Shown: positions 41,703 to 51,036 of the stretch, piece by piece | How positions within the stretch are numbered: the stretch's first letter is position 1 | Layout of the letters: every line of letters starts with the position of its first letter | Assembly: GCA_003194525.1 (NCBI GenBank) | Contig: NBIV01000015.1 | Span: 310,001-374,000 of the forward strand | Reading direction: 5' to 3' | Source of the DNA: Gracilariopsis chorda | Taxonomy: Eukaryota > Rhodophyta > Florideophyceae > Gracilariales > Gracilariaceae | Length of the DNA: 64,000 bases | The notes under the pieces: generated by a model | What the model saw: the letters and a program-made list of their open reading frames with translations, nothing else | What the model was told of the DNA's origin: nothing | The model's database searches: none | Program-made: the position numbers and the translations under genes

Positions 41703-42827
41703 CTAGAGGAACATCATGCATGCAACCGTACAATCATCCGTCGGACCCCCTTGATGACCTGCTATTTTGTGCAACCGGTTACAAACGATTCGTGGGACGA
41801 TACCGAATCCGTTTATCGCTTCGAAAACAGCGCCTTCCCCATCCAAGTCGGGTACATCCCATAACCCATCAGAGGCCACGACAATAGCGTAGTCCCTTCT
41901 TTTCAACTTGAAACTATGCACTGCCGGTTCGGAAACACACCCGTACTCTCGCATATCCCGATCCCCTATTGTTCGGGTTACAGCGATTCCCTACATCAAC
42001 ACGCGATGGGAAATATTGCACAATGTAGCGTTAGTCAACAAAAGGGATAGAACTGAGAAGAACCCATGAAGCAATAAGGACAAGTAACTTACTTGCTTGG
42101 CATGTTCATCAACAACATAATCATTTTGGATTCGCCCGCCACATGATTTCACCCGTTCGGCCTCAGCCGGATCGGTAGGCCTATGCATCGGACTAATGTA
42201 ACAAGTTCTGGGACGACGAGTCCATCTTTCTCGGCACACGCAATAAATCGCCGAGTCTCCCACATTTGCAACTACAACGTCGTCATCCCTTACGACCGCC
42301 ACTGAGCCGGTTGTTCCACTATCACCGCTGCACGGAGCGGAGTCCAGTGCGGCAGCGGTCTCCTTGAAAGCTTGTTTTACAACATCTTCGAGGGCAAGAT
42401 CCTTGTGGTCAGAGGAAATGCGGCTTAGTGCGAACTTCATGCGCTCTGCGGCAAGTATGCTTGCTTCATGGCCACGAGGACCATGCCCATCAAACACGCC
42501 GATGGCAAAAAGGCCACGTGCACCACGCCGCTCTGTAACTGACCGTTGTCGAAAAAGATTGGCTTGGTCATCAGGCGTGTGTAGCACAAAAGAGCTATCC
42601 TGGTTAGGTATTTCATCTCGTACATGCATAGTTCCTACCCCAGTCTTTGTTGCGCTTCTAACCACCGGGGCGAAGGGGAAGAACTTTTCCAGCGTGTTTT
42701 GAAACATTTTCCAAACTCTTGAGGTTAGACGATGTACAAAGCGTTCCCGTTTTGTGAAGTCTGGCACGGATTTTTCTACTATCCTAATGGGGACAGGAAA
42801 GTTTGGTCGTACCCGCAACCCTTTCAA
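41703..42827 (-). CDS. PP2C-type serine/threonine phosphatase (two exons seen, start uncertain)
   Basis: Exon A 42827-42093 and exon B 41990-41703 on the minus strand, joined in phase over a 102-bp intron (GTAAGT at the donor, TAG at the acceptor). PPM/PP2C motifs appear in order: AIGVFDGHGPRGHEAS (metal-binding Asp and Gly), SGTTGSVAVVRDDDVVVANVGD, HRPTDPAEAERVKSCGG, GIAVTRTIGDRDM across the junction, VVASDGLWD and DDCTVACM. So the Mn/Mg-dependent phosphatase core looks complete. The open frame upstream has no ATG before a stop, so translation begins at the ATG at 42707 (MFQNTLEKFF) or in an unseen upstream exon. About 300-340 residues. Target unknown. Confidence 0.88.
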
Positions 42828-45511
42828 AATGAGCCCAGTTGGTATGCAGATTCTCCTTGTCTTTCAAAAGGTTTACTTGAGAACTGATGCTACGCAATGG
42901 AGTAATGAGCTTGCCAAAGATGGTTGAGAACACGATGCGAGAAGCTTCTTGACAGAGTACACCACACTCCGAATAAACGGTCGTTTACTCTCGTCCAATG
43001 TTCGGAGTTTATGATAGAACGGGTGCGTACCGCTTGGTGGAGTCAACGAGCACGAAACGGAAAAGTATCACCGAATGAGGGCAGAATACTGAAAAAGATA
43101 AAGAAACAAAGAGCTGTCGGATAAGCAGGAAGGGCAAAAGCACGACAGATAGAATGGTGCAGAGCAGAATGCCAGCGTAATATAGATGATGTCGCCGTTA
43201 AGAAAGAAGTTTGAGCATTCAACGGCTCCGAGACACAAGAACGCACCGATAGATGGAGCTAAACCTGATACATGGTCAGTGTTTTGGCGTTCCGCGTAAG
43301 CTAGGGGAGCAAACAGACATGATGAGAAACTGCTACCACATTGGGAGGCAAACACATGCCCAATTTGCAGTCACATATTTGTAATATGCTGACTGTGACA
43401 TGGAAGGCCACCTTTTTGAACTCTCCATTAACCTTTGTTCACTCTTCGCGACGCACATTCCAAAACCGTTTAAAACGGGGAGTTTTCTTGTTTGTGGCAT
43501 GTACGTGCTCTCGTGATTGCGATTGCTATAATGAAACTTATTCTACAAAGTGTTTTACGTGAAGACGGTTGCAGAGGCTTGGGACAAGATAGATTGAAAG
43601 TACAGTACAGGGATGTTTGGCTGTGAGAGAACTGTTGAACGTAGCGCTGAGATTACTCATTGACTCCACACGAAGGGTTCTATTGAAGAGAAGAATGGCA
43701 CTCAATGAATCGCATAAGGAACCATGTTTGTTCTGTACGATTTAGGCTCTGCTCCATTGCGGCGTTTGGGAAGAAGCATGTAGAGACACTTTTCTCTTTG
43801 CATTACCGGTCCGAAACCAAGCAACTGCTTGGCCACGAACCGGGTTTACTGAAGCGACCAGGGATGACCGACCTGTTTACAAAAAGGTCGGAGCTACTTC
43901 CTCGTGTTAAGGTTTATTGCAATCGTTCATGCTTGGCTGCAGAGAGAGCATATCTTCAACAAAAGTCAGAACAATCCTTATGCGATCTTAGCTTACACAT
44001 ACTTGTGGACAATATCCGAGAACAGAGATTGAGTCCAGTGTGATGTACATAAGGCGACAAGAAGCATAGGCGTTCCCTTCCGTCGTTTTATAGTGCCCCC
44101 TTTTGTCCTCTACCTCTATTTGCGTTTCCTGGGCAGCAACACTGAGTTTCCAGGATTGTAAAAAACCGCCGTAGAATATGTTATGGCAGCATGTGTTGCC
44201 ATGCCTCGTCGTAGTCAAGCATAGAACTGGGACTATTGTTTGTGCCTGCTTTCGTTATCTGCACATAATGCACGACACAGGACGGAAAGCGTTATCAAAT
44301 TAAACGGCGTGAATCGGCACCTCTCCAAATTTGCTGATATAGTAGTCTAAAAGTCATGGAGCCTCTTTCTCCTGATATAGTACGGAGTGCACGGAGTTTG
44401 TGAAGAATGAAGATATGCGTACTGTTCTCTCAATGCTCTCAGAAAACTTGAATAGAGAGAGGTTTTTTGAGGTCCGTAGTACTGCAGTTTACTTTCCGCC
44501 GATTCGCACTACGAAGGTAGTAGATGGTGGACACATTACGACGAGCAAGTTAAGTAATGCATATGGTGCACTGCATATGCGCCTCTTCCAGTGTCGTGAG
44601 CGGGGAACGTGCATTGTAGCGAAGTTTGGTTGTTAAAAATTGCACATCAGAGTAGTGAGCTGTTGTGAGGACGGACTTTCATGTCACTGGGACGAATAAG
44701 CGAGACAGGTGTAGCGCACATGACACGCTCTGGACTGTGCCCCAGTAATGTGGATATCGTATTATGCACCAACTGTTTTGAAGAAAGTTGACTGATATGC
44801 GGTTGTTTTGTTGCCGAGTCGCTACTACTGTGTGGGGTGATAGCTCTTATGGTGCTATGGTGAAAGCGAAATCGGGTGCGTCGGGGAATGGAGCAAGGGC
44901 TGCAGAGTGGTTCATAATGGCATGGCCTGCTTTGTGATGCTTTGTGATGAAGAGGTGGAATGCAACCCTTGCGGCGGGCGGGATTGCGTCATAGTGAAGA
45001 CACAGTGTGCGGAAGGGAAAGACCTTTAAAGCCATGGCGAAGAAAGCTGTTCATGAATGCGCGTTCCGTTGAGGGCAAGTACCAAAGGTAGAGGCAGGGT
45101 AGCCTAACGTTTAGTGTCAAGAATTGGGACGTATGTACGCATCGGTGATCGCGTCGAGGAAAGTGAAGATGATGCCGGAGTGTACCCAGCGCGGTGAAGG
45201 ATCAGGGGCCGAGGAGCACATGACTGTCACGTGAGAGGATTACAGAGGATATGTACATAAAGCGAGCGCCAGCGCATCAAATTTTAGGCAAACCAGAAAA
45301 TGTACGTGGGTCATGCTCAATCTACAAGCGACCGCCACGCCTAGCAGCGCCGCCGTGATTGGCGCTCGCATACGCGAAAACGATTGATTCCATGTTGAGC
45401 TCATTTCTCAACACACGTCCCCACCTTCACCACGACCATTTCACCAAAGCCACCATTCACCACATCCGCAGTCCGCGTGCACACCGGTCTTCGACAGCAA
45501 CGCTTGCAAAA
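42828..45511. other. Long intergenic stretch, no gene seen
   Basis: 2.7 kb without convincing coding frames; ORFs of 60-112 codons show no family pattern or hydrophobic periodicity. It presumably holds the promoters of the PP2C gene (left) and the J-domain gene (right). Small RNA genes could be missed. Confidence 0.45.
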
Positions 45512-46087
45512 ATGGCGCGAGCTTCTTTCACACGCCGCCTGTTCCTCGCGTTGCTCTCCCTGTTACTCGTATCACAAGCACATGCAGCGCGCGATTTCTA
45601 CGACCTGCTCGGCGTCCCTCGTGACGCTTCCACAAGCATAATCAAAAAGTCATACCGTCAACTGGCCAAAATGTACCATCCCGACAAACACCCCGGCAAC
45701 AAAAAGTACGAGAAGAAGTTCAAAGACATATCAAGAGCGTATGAAGTTCTGTCCAACGACGAAAAACGTCGTCAATACGACCAGTTCGGAGAGGAGGGGC
45801 TTCAAGACGGCGGGCCGGGCGGCGGTGCTGGAGGCTTTCGATCGCATCGTTTTCAAGGCGGCGCAACTTTCAACATTGACCCGCGAATGTTTGGAGATAT
45901 GTTTTCCGGCGGAGATGGCGGGTTTGGATTTGGAGGCGGCGGCTTTGGAGGCGGTGGTGGATTTCATTCCCATTCCAGACATAATCGCTATCAGAGACGG
46001 CAGCCACCTCCAAGACGACGCGTCTGCTTTCAAAGCAAGATTTGCGAGGATGACCGTTGTTTCATGAAGAAGGAATGCTCTTCATAA
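45512..46087 (+). CDS. Secretory-pathway J-domain (DnaJ) protein, short form
   Basis: 191 residues from the ATG at 45512. The frame is open farther upstream, but this ATG directly begins a good signal peptide: basic start, hydrophobic core [11 protein letters not shown] and a cleavage-like SQAHA-A near residue 26. The J domain (27-92) starts [13 protein letters not shown], has HPD at 56-58 (YHPDKHPGN) and [10 protein letters not shown] Gly/Phe-rich segment follows (about 99-155). The C terminus is Arg/Pro and Cys-rich ([18 protein letters not shown]), with no DnaJ C-terminal substrate domain. It probably stimulates BiP ATPase in the ER lumen. Position 45359 is an alternative ATG that would bury the signal peptide. 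Confidence 0.88.
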   Translation: MARASFTRRLFLALLSLLLVSQAHAARDFYDLLGVPRDASTSIIKKSYRQLAKMYHPDKHPGNKKYEKKFKDISRAYEVLSNDEKRRQYDQFGEEGLQDGGPGGGAGGFRSHRFQGGATFNIDPRMFGDMFSGGDGGFGFGGGGFGGGGGFHSHSRHNRYQRRQPPPRRRVCFQSKICEDDRCFMKKECSS

Positions 46088-46580
46088 CTTGCATTTTTTT
46101 TGGAGTTATAACTGATGTAAAAACAAACCTGCGATAACTAAGCAAACCGCCCTGTTCCGCGTCCAGCTCCAAGCAGCAGCAGCCCTCCCGTGATCGCGAC
46201 CGTGTTTGCCCACCCCAACCGCCGTCACCAACTGTGGGACGCGCCACGACGGAGAACTTGTCAGCTTGTTTTGAAAAGCGCTCTGCGGAACGCTTGAAAT
46301 TTCGAACCGAGTGTCAGCGAGCGCTGAGTAAAGAGCAGCCATTCCACCCACGTGCAAACGTGTCAAACAGCCATTCGCCAAATCGCGCAGTGAACCAACT
46401 CTCATTCGCCGCGCGTGCGCGTCGTCGCCGCTCAACTCTCAGCGCATAAACGGACGAGCGCGAGCAATCGATCGAACCTCCGCCGCGACCGCCGCCTATC
46501 AATCGCCCCAATCTGGTCACCATCACGGTGGCCTTCTTTAACCCGCCGTCTTCCGCAGCCGATGAATTCACCAACCCGAA
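46088..46580. other. GC-rich intergenic stretch
   Basis: A marked rise in GC and CpG starts near 46,140 and continues to about 49,600. No gene was seen; probably the 3' region of the J-domain gene and the promoter of the Tim17-like gene. ATGAATTC occurs twice just before the next gene (46,562 and 46,581), the second being its start. Confidence 0.4.
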
Positions 46581-46982
46581 ATGAATTCGCCATCCACATC
46601 GCCAGCGCCACCACCCACCCGTGTCGACTCCGCGCCATCCGCCCCGACGACAACATGCAGCGCGCGCGCCGTCGACGCCGCCTTACGCGGCGCTGTACTG
46701 GGCGTCATGTGGGGCGTCGCCACCTCGCCGCGAGCAACAGCGCTGCGTTCCGCAGCCTCTTCCGCCATCGACTTTTCCGCATTCCTAGCAATCTATTCCG
46801 GCTGTCTATGCGCGCTTGAGCGCAACGCCACCGACGCCACGGCAGGAGCCGTGGCCGGTGCAACCGCGAGCAGTTTTGTATGTTTAAGAATGCGCTGTTC
46901 TCCACGCGCCTTTGCAACCACAACGGCAGCGTCCGCGCTCTTTGGCGCCGTCAGTTCATCATATCGCCACGTACTGCGGTAG
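46581..46982 (+). CDS. Tim17/Tim22/Tim23-family-like membrane protein
   Basis: 133 residues from the ATG at 46581. A Ser/Pro-rich N terminus (to about residue 28) is followed by small-residue hydrophobic helices: AALRGAVLGVMWGVAT, SAIDFSAFLAIYSGCLCALE, ATAGAVAGATASSF and AASALFGAVSS. The Gly-rich first helix with WG, FxAFLAIYSGCLCALER and the DATAGAVAGATAS block resemble the Tim17 family signature (F-x-x-Y-S-G-x-x-C-x-x-E-R, then AGxxxG). Family members form channels of the mitochondrial inner membrane or occur in plastid and peroxisome membranes. The family match is by eye and the protein is short, so assignment to a subfamily is not possible. Confidence 0.6.
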   Translation: MNSPSTSPAPPPTRVDSAPSAPTTTCSARAVDAALRGAVLGVMWGVATSPRATALRSAASSAIDFSAFLAIYSGCLCALERNATDATAGAVAGATASSFVCLRMRCSPRAFATTTAASALFGAVSSSYRHVLR

Positions 46983-47315
46983 CGCAAAACAAGCAAAACA
47001 AGAGTACAACAACAAAAGAGTTTCCTTCTTTGCAAACTCTTTATTGGTGCTGTCTTGCTACATATATCTTTTCAACTACACAAATAAGAACATTCCGTGC
47101 GGCAGTCACAAACAAAGGACGCGACTGCGCGTATCAAATGGATGTGATACAGGAAACAAAGGACAAACACACATATGCATTCAAGCCAGATAGCAGGTAT
47201 GGAACAAATGGTATACACGTATTCAAACAAGACGGTGGCCCTACAACTGAATCGTTGATGCAGCCTGAGGGAGATAAGGAAAAACAAAAGGAGCGTGGGC
47301 GGAAACCTATCTGCA
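46983..47315. other. Intergenic stretch between convergent genes
   Basis: AT-rich 3' region shared by the Tim17-like gene (plus) and the F-box/vWA gene (minus). No coding evidence. Confidence 0.5.
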
Positions 47316-48404
47316 TCATTTGGTCGAACCGAGACGTCGTAACGTGAAGTTCATGCCTCCCTCAGAGCCACTGGCAACTCGGCCAAGCCCCAGCTCATCG
47401 ACGTCGCGCCCCACGCCGAGGGTGAACATCCTGGCGCCGACCTCTTCATAAGCTCGGCGAGCCTCCTTTTCGCTCTCATGCAGCTCATCGGCATGAGTCT
47501 GACCGTCAGTGAGGAGCACGATGGCGCGGTCACCGGGCAAGGCCTCGACGGAGAGGATCTCGCGGGCGCGTCGGATGGGGGCGGCAATGTCGGTGCTGCC
47601 CATGAGCTGCTCCATGTTGTCGATGGCGGTGGTGAGCTTGGCCTTGGACACCGGGGTGAGCGAGATCTCAACCTTGGGGTGCTGGTTGAACTGGACGAGG
47701 GCGACAGCAGACTTGGGGTGGGTGTGACGCAGACTGGCGACGAGTGCGCGTGCAAAATTCTTCATGGCGTCAAAGTCGTCGTCGGTGACGCTGGAACTGG
47801 CGTCGATGAGCAGGACGATGTTGATGCACTGGTGGTGCATCGGGGCGGGGTGGGCCATGACACTTGCCGGAGAGGAGAAGGAGAAGAGCGGGGAGGGCTT
47901 GTCCGGTGGAGGAGTGGCGGGCTCGGAGGGGGGGGAGTGGTGAGTGGCGTTGGTGGTAGTGGACCAGTGGGAAGTTGTGGGCAGGTGAGGGGCGACCGGG
48001 TGTTGCTTGATGAGATCAAGGATGGCGAGCATTTCGCTTTGGCAGAGGGTGAGCCATGGGTTGTTCTTGGCGTCACAGATGGCCTTCTCGGAGTAGAGGT
48101 TCTTCCAGGTGCCGGCATGGCGGGCGGCGGACGGAAGCAAAACGGAGTTGGTGGTGAGGTGGCCCCAGCGGGCGTCGGTGCAGCGCCTCCAACAGACGGA
48201 GTCGTATGCGATGAGGTGGCGGAGTCGGCGGGAGACGTGCTCCAGGGCGACGAGGTCTGTGGCGGGAAGGTCTGCGTAGCACATGGAGATCAACTCATCT
48301 GGAAGGGCTGTGAGGTCGAAGGTGGGCTTGTGGAGGTGGTGTTGTTGTTGTTGTTGGTGGTGGTGGAGGTGGTGTTGGAGGGGAGTGGGTGTTACGGGCG
48401 ACAT
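47316..48404 (-). CDS. F-box protein with von Willebrand factor A domain
   Basis: 362 residues from the first ATG at 48404; the open frame farther upstream has no ATG. A His/Gln-rich start (HHLHHHQQQQQHHLHK) precedes an F-box at about 30-72 (LTALPDELISMCYADL and VSRRLRHLI), followed by a CWRRC and WKNLYSEK segment typical of F-box proteins. A Pro/Ser linker (about 138-190) leads to a vWA domain (196-355) with a complete MIDAS: IDASSSV (D201, S203, S205), GSTD (T271) and LLTDGQTH (D300). F-box proteins recruit substrates to SCF ubiquitin ligases, and vWA domains bind metal-dependent ligands, so this may be an SCF adaptor recognising partners through vWA. Partners are unknown. Confidence 0.85.
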   Translation of the reverse strand: MSPVTPTPLQHHLHHHQQQQQHHLHKPTFDLTALPDELISMCYADLPATDLVALEHVSRRLRHLIAYDSVCWRRCTDARWGHLTTNSVLLPSAARHAGTWKNLYSEKAICDAKNNPWLTLCQSEMLAILDLIKQHPVAPHLPTTSHWSTTTNATHHSPPSEPATPPPDKPSPLFSFSSPASVMAHPAPMHHQCINIVLLIDASSSVTDDDFDAMKNFARALVASLRHTHPKSAVALVQFNQHPKVEISLTPVSKAKLTTAIDNMEQLMGSTDIAAPIRRAREILSVEALPGDRAIVLLTDGQTHADELHESEKEARRAYEEVGARMFTLGVGRDVDELGLGRVASGSEGGMNFTLRRLGSTK

Positions 48405-49067
48405 GGCGGGTAGGTGTGTGTGGGGAGGGGAAAGAATGTGTTTGTGGGAGGAGTGGTGGGGGGTGTGTTGGCGGAGGAAGGGCAAGGTTGTGAAGAATGA
48501 GGGGGCATTGGGGGCTGGAAAGTTGGGGGTTGGGGGTTGGGGCTGTGCGGGAAGCGGTCGAAGGCGAGGACGGGAGTGATGCGACACGCGCGGGTTGTGT
48601 TCTTCCACGGGGAACGGTGGCGCACAGGGGTGTGTGTGCGCGTGTGTGCTGTTGCGCTGTTTGTTGGGGGGGGGGGGGTTGAGATGCAGGCGGAGATTGT
48701 TCGCGCGACGCGTCGTGCGCGGTTACGTGTGCGCGCTTGGTCATTGGCTGGCCGTGCGGGCGCTGCTACTCGATTGGACGACAATGGTGCGCTGGCGCGG
48801 CGAGATTTGGGTTACACCTTCTTTCTCTTTTTCTTTCGCTTTGTTTTGTGATTTTCGCTGTTTTCTGTGTGCAAGTGGGCTGCGCGCTGCTGCGGCGCTT
48901 TGTGGCTGCGGCGGCGCCTGCGTACCGTTGGTGCCTCCGCATCTACCGACCGCACATGAAACTCAGAGCCGCTTACTGTACTATCTATCTGCCGCACTGC
49001 CCTCCCCCCCCCCGCAGGAGGCCCCCCACCGCTTGTTGCGCTGCGCATCCGTCTGCGCCCCGGCGCG
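48405..49067. other. GC-rich divergent promoter region
   Basis: Lies between the F-box/vWA gene (minus) and the mTERF-like gene (plus), so it may be a shared promoter. It has GT-rich runs, a G12 run near 48,666-48,677 and a C-run near 49,004-49,015. Many long frames here are effects of the GC bias. Confidence 0.45.
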
Positions 49068-49628
49068 ATGACTGCCTTTCCGTTGCCGCTCTTCGTCGCG
49101 CCGCTGTCGCTGCCGCGCCTCCAGACTGCCTCACCCCCCGCTCGCCCCCCGCGCTGCTGCGCCGCCGATCCGCGCCACCACCTCTCCGCGACGCAGCTGC
49201 AGCACTGGCAGCAGCTCTCCGACCTGCTATGCGCGCTACCGCCCGTCGAAAGCGCCATCCAGCCCGACCTCGCGGACACCATCATTCGCCGCGCCTTCGG
49301 CTGGTCCTCGCAGCGCTACTGGCGACGCGCCGTGCTGCGGGAGCCGCCGCACGTGCCCCCCGTCGAGCAGCGCCTGCGCTTCCTCACCGACCGCGTCGGG
49401 CTCGCCCACCACCAGCTGCAGCACGTCGTGCGCCGCTTCCCGGAGGTGCTCAGAATGGACCTGCACCGACTTGAACGCGTCGTCGCCTTCATTGAGAACA
49501 GCTTCCCCGCCGTCCGCGCCGACCGTCTGGCCAGCGCCGTGCTGCAAAAGCCCTCCGTTTTGGGCTTCGATTTTGATTGCGATGGCGATTGTCAGGGCGA
49601 GTGCTCTAGGTGCTGGGCACAGTTTTGA
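49068..49628 (+). CDS. mTERF-like organelle protein (short)
   Basis: 186 residues from the ATG at 49068. The first 35 residues are hydrophobic, hydroxylated and basic with almost no acidic residues (MTAFPLPLFVAPLSL, then RPPRCCAADP), fitting a plastid or mitochondrial transit peptide. The C-terminal half has two to three mTERF helical repeats: LTDRVGLAHHQLQHVVRRFP, EVLRMDLHRLERVVAFIEN, and RLASAVLQKPSVLGFD, with the conserved Pro after the helix. mTERF proteins bind organelle DNA or RNA and act in transcription or splicing. It ends soon after the last repeat with an odd Cys/Asp tail (DCDGDCQGECSRCW), so it is shorter than usual and may have an unseen exon. Confidence 0.65.
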   Translation: MTAFPLPLFVAPLSLPRLQTASPPARPPRCCAADPRHHLSATQLQHWQQLSDLLCALPPVESAIQPDLADTIIRRAFGWSSQRYWRRAVLREPPHVPPVEQRLRFLTDRVGLAHHQLQHVVRRFPEVLRMDLHRLERVVAFIENSFPAVRADRLASAVLQKPSVLGFDFDCDGDCQGECSRCWAQF

Positions 49629-50672
49629 GAGCGTGCTATCGGCGCCATTCCGTCAGCCTTCTTAAACAAACACATTTGTTCCTCGCAGCGGCATGCAACC
49701 GTACATCTTCCACTTCACACTGCCCCCAAACAAACTCACCTTCCCCGTCCTCCTAGCGCCTATTCTGCACCACCTGCACTTCACTCTCACACCGCCCGGT
49801 CGTTCTCTGCTCAGATGAACGGCGTCGCCCTCTCTGTCGCTTGTTTTCCTTCACTTTGTTCCGTTATGTAAGGAGCCACTTCTGCCAGTGCCTGAAACAT
49901 TCAACAACCATAGCTGCTGACCCATTTCCATGCACCAACACCCTCCGTTGTTGCATCTACGGACAACACTGACAAACGTCCAGCAAAAGCATGCACATTT
50001 AAAGTTGCTTAGAAAACAGTTATAGCCATGTCAAGCCGTTCACCACACTACACCACCTTTGAATCTGTTAATATAACCGCAACAGTAATTTCATTGTGTA
50101 CCGATTGTCATAGACAACTCGCATCATGACTGATCATTTTTTGTCCGAGCAAGTACCAAAATTAGTGCGTTCCAACTCGTTGCCGTAACTCCAAAACAAT
50201 GCGATTGCTCTCTGCGTACGGGCAGAATCGGCTTTTGTTTCTGTAAAATGTTCGCATCGGCGCTAGAACACTGATAACCAAAACCACTACGCCACAAGTC
50301 CGGTGTGAACCATGGCAGTCAGTGACCCCTATGACAGCGCACATATACACCACAAACACAACACGTTTGGGCAGCATCCTGCAGAACTCCATTCAAAACG
50401 GATGTTGTAGCGTCAACGCGACAAGAAATGCGCAACCTTTAGCTTCAATGGGACATGAGATGTGCAACCTATGCGACCTGTGATCTGGCGTGTCCCTGTA
50501 GCACATCGACCACTGTTTTCGGAACAAATCTAGCAACAAGCAGGAGTGCGCTAGTCACGGAAAGCTCTACAATCTTGGAAAGCGTCTGTGGTAGAGATAG
50601 ATACGGATTACATACACTTTGACAATCATTGAAAACTGTCGTGAAATAATACGTTTAAAAAAAGGGGCGGCC
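49629..50672. other. Intergenic stretch, no gene seen
   Basis: Composition falls back to AT-rich. No protein-like frame, and no RNA gene recognised. Confidence 0.5.
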
Positions 50673-51014
50673 TGTAGTGGTAGCTAGCTAGGGGCGGCCC
50701 AAAAAGGATGATTCCTTTGCTTAGAGAGGTAAAGTTGATGATAATAATGGGTTGGGGAACAGACGAGAGGCGAAGGCCGAGCTCTGTTCCCTCCTTTTAT
50801 ACTGAGAGAGAAAGACGCTAGTCGTCTTTCTCAGTAGTTAGAGTTCTAACATGCCCGCATGAATGTGACATTGTAAGCAGACATCACACCATCCTCGGGG
50901 ATGGTGAGAACGCAGGACGCTTTCTCACCATCCCCAAAGATGGTGAGATGGTCCACTCCATCTCCTTCATCCAAACCGTCTGACAAGGACGGTGAGCGGA
51001 GCTTTATCCTCACA
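50673..51014 (-). repeat. Copia 3' LTR, 342 bp
   Basis: Read on the minus strand it begins TGTGAGGA and ends CTACA (TG...CA). It follows the purine-rich tract AAAAGAGAAGGAAA. It has a TATA box (AGTATAAAAGG, near 50,794-50,804) and two perfect hairpins of the GATGGTGAG motif (50887-50906 and 50923-50948). A GGGGCGGCC sequence occurs both just outside and just inside the distal end. Confidence 0.7.
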
Positions 51015-51036
51015 TTTCCTTCTCTTTTCGTATGGC

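Noticed and set aside
44847-45035. 62-codon minus-strand frame
   Set aside because: Short, no pattern, in a long stretch without other coding evidence.
47478-48413. 311-codon plus-strand frame
   Set aside because: Antisense of the F-box/vWA gene; Gly/Val-rich shadow without domains.
48737-49474. 245-codon plus-strand frame
   Set aside because: Overlaps the mTERF-like gene in another frame; Ala/Arg/Pro-rich shadow of GC-rich DNA.
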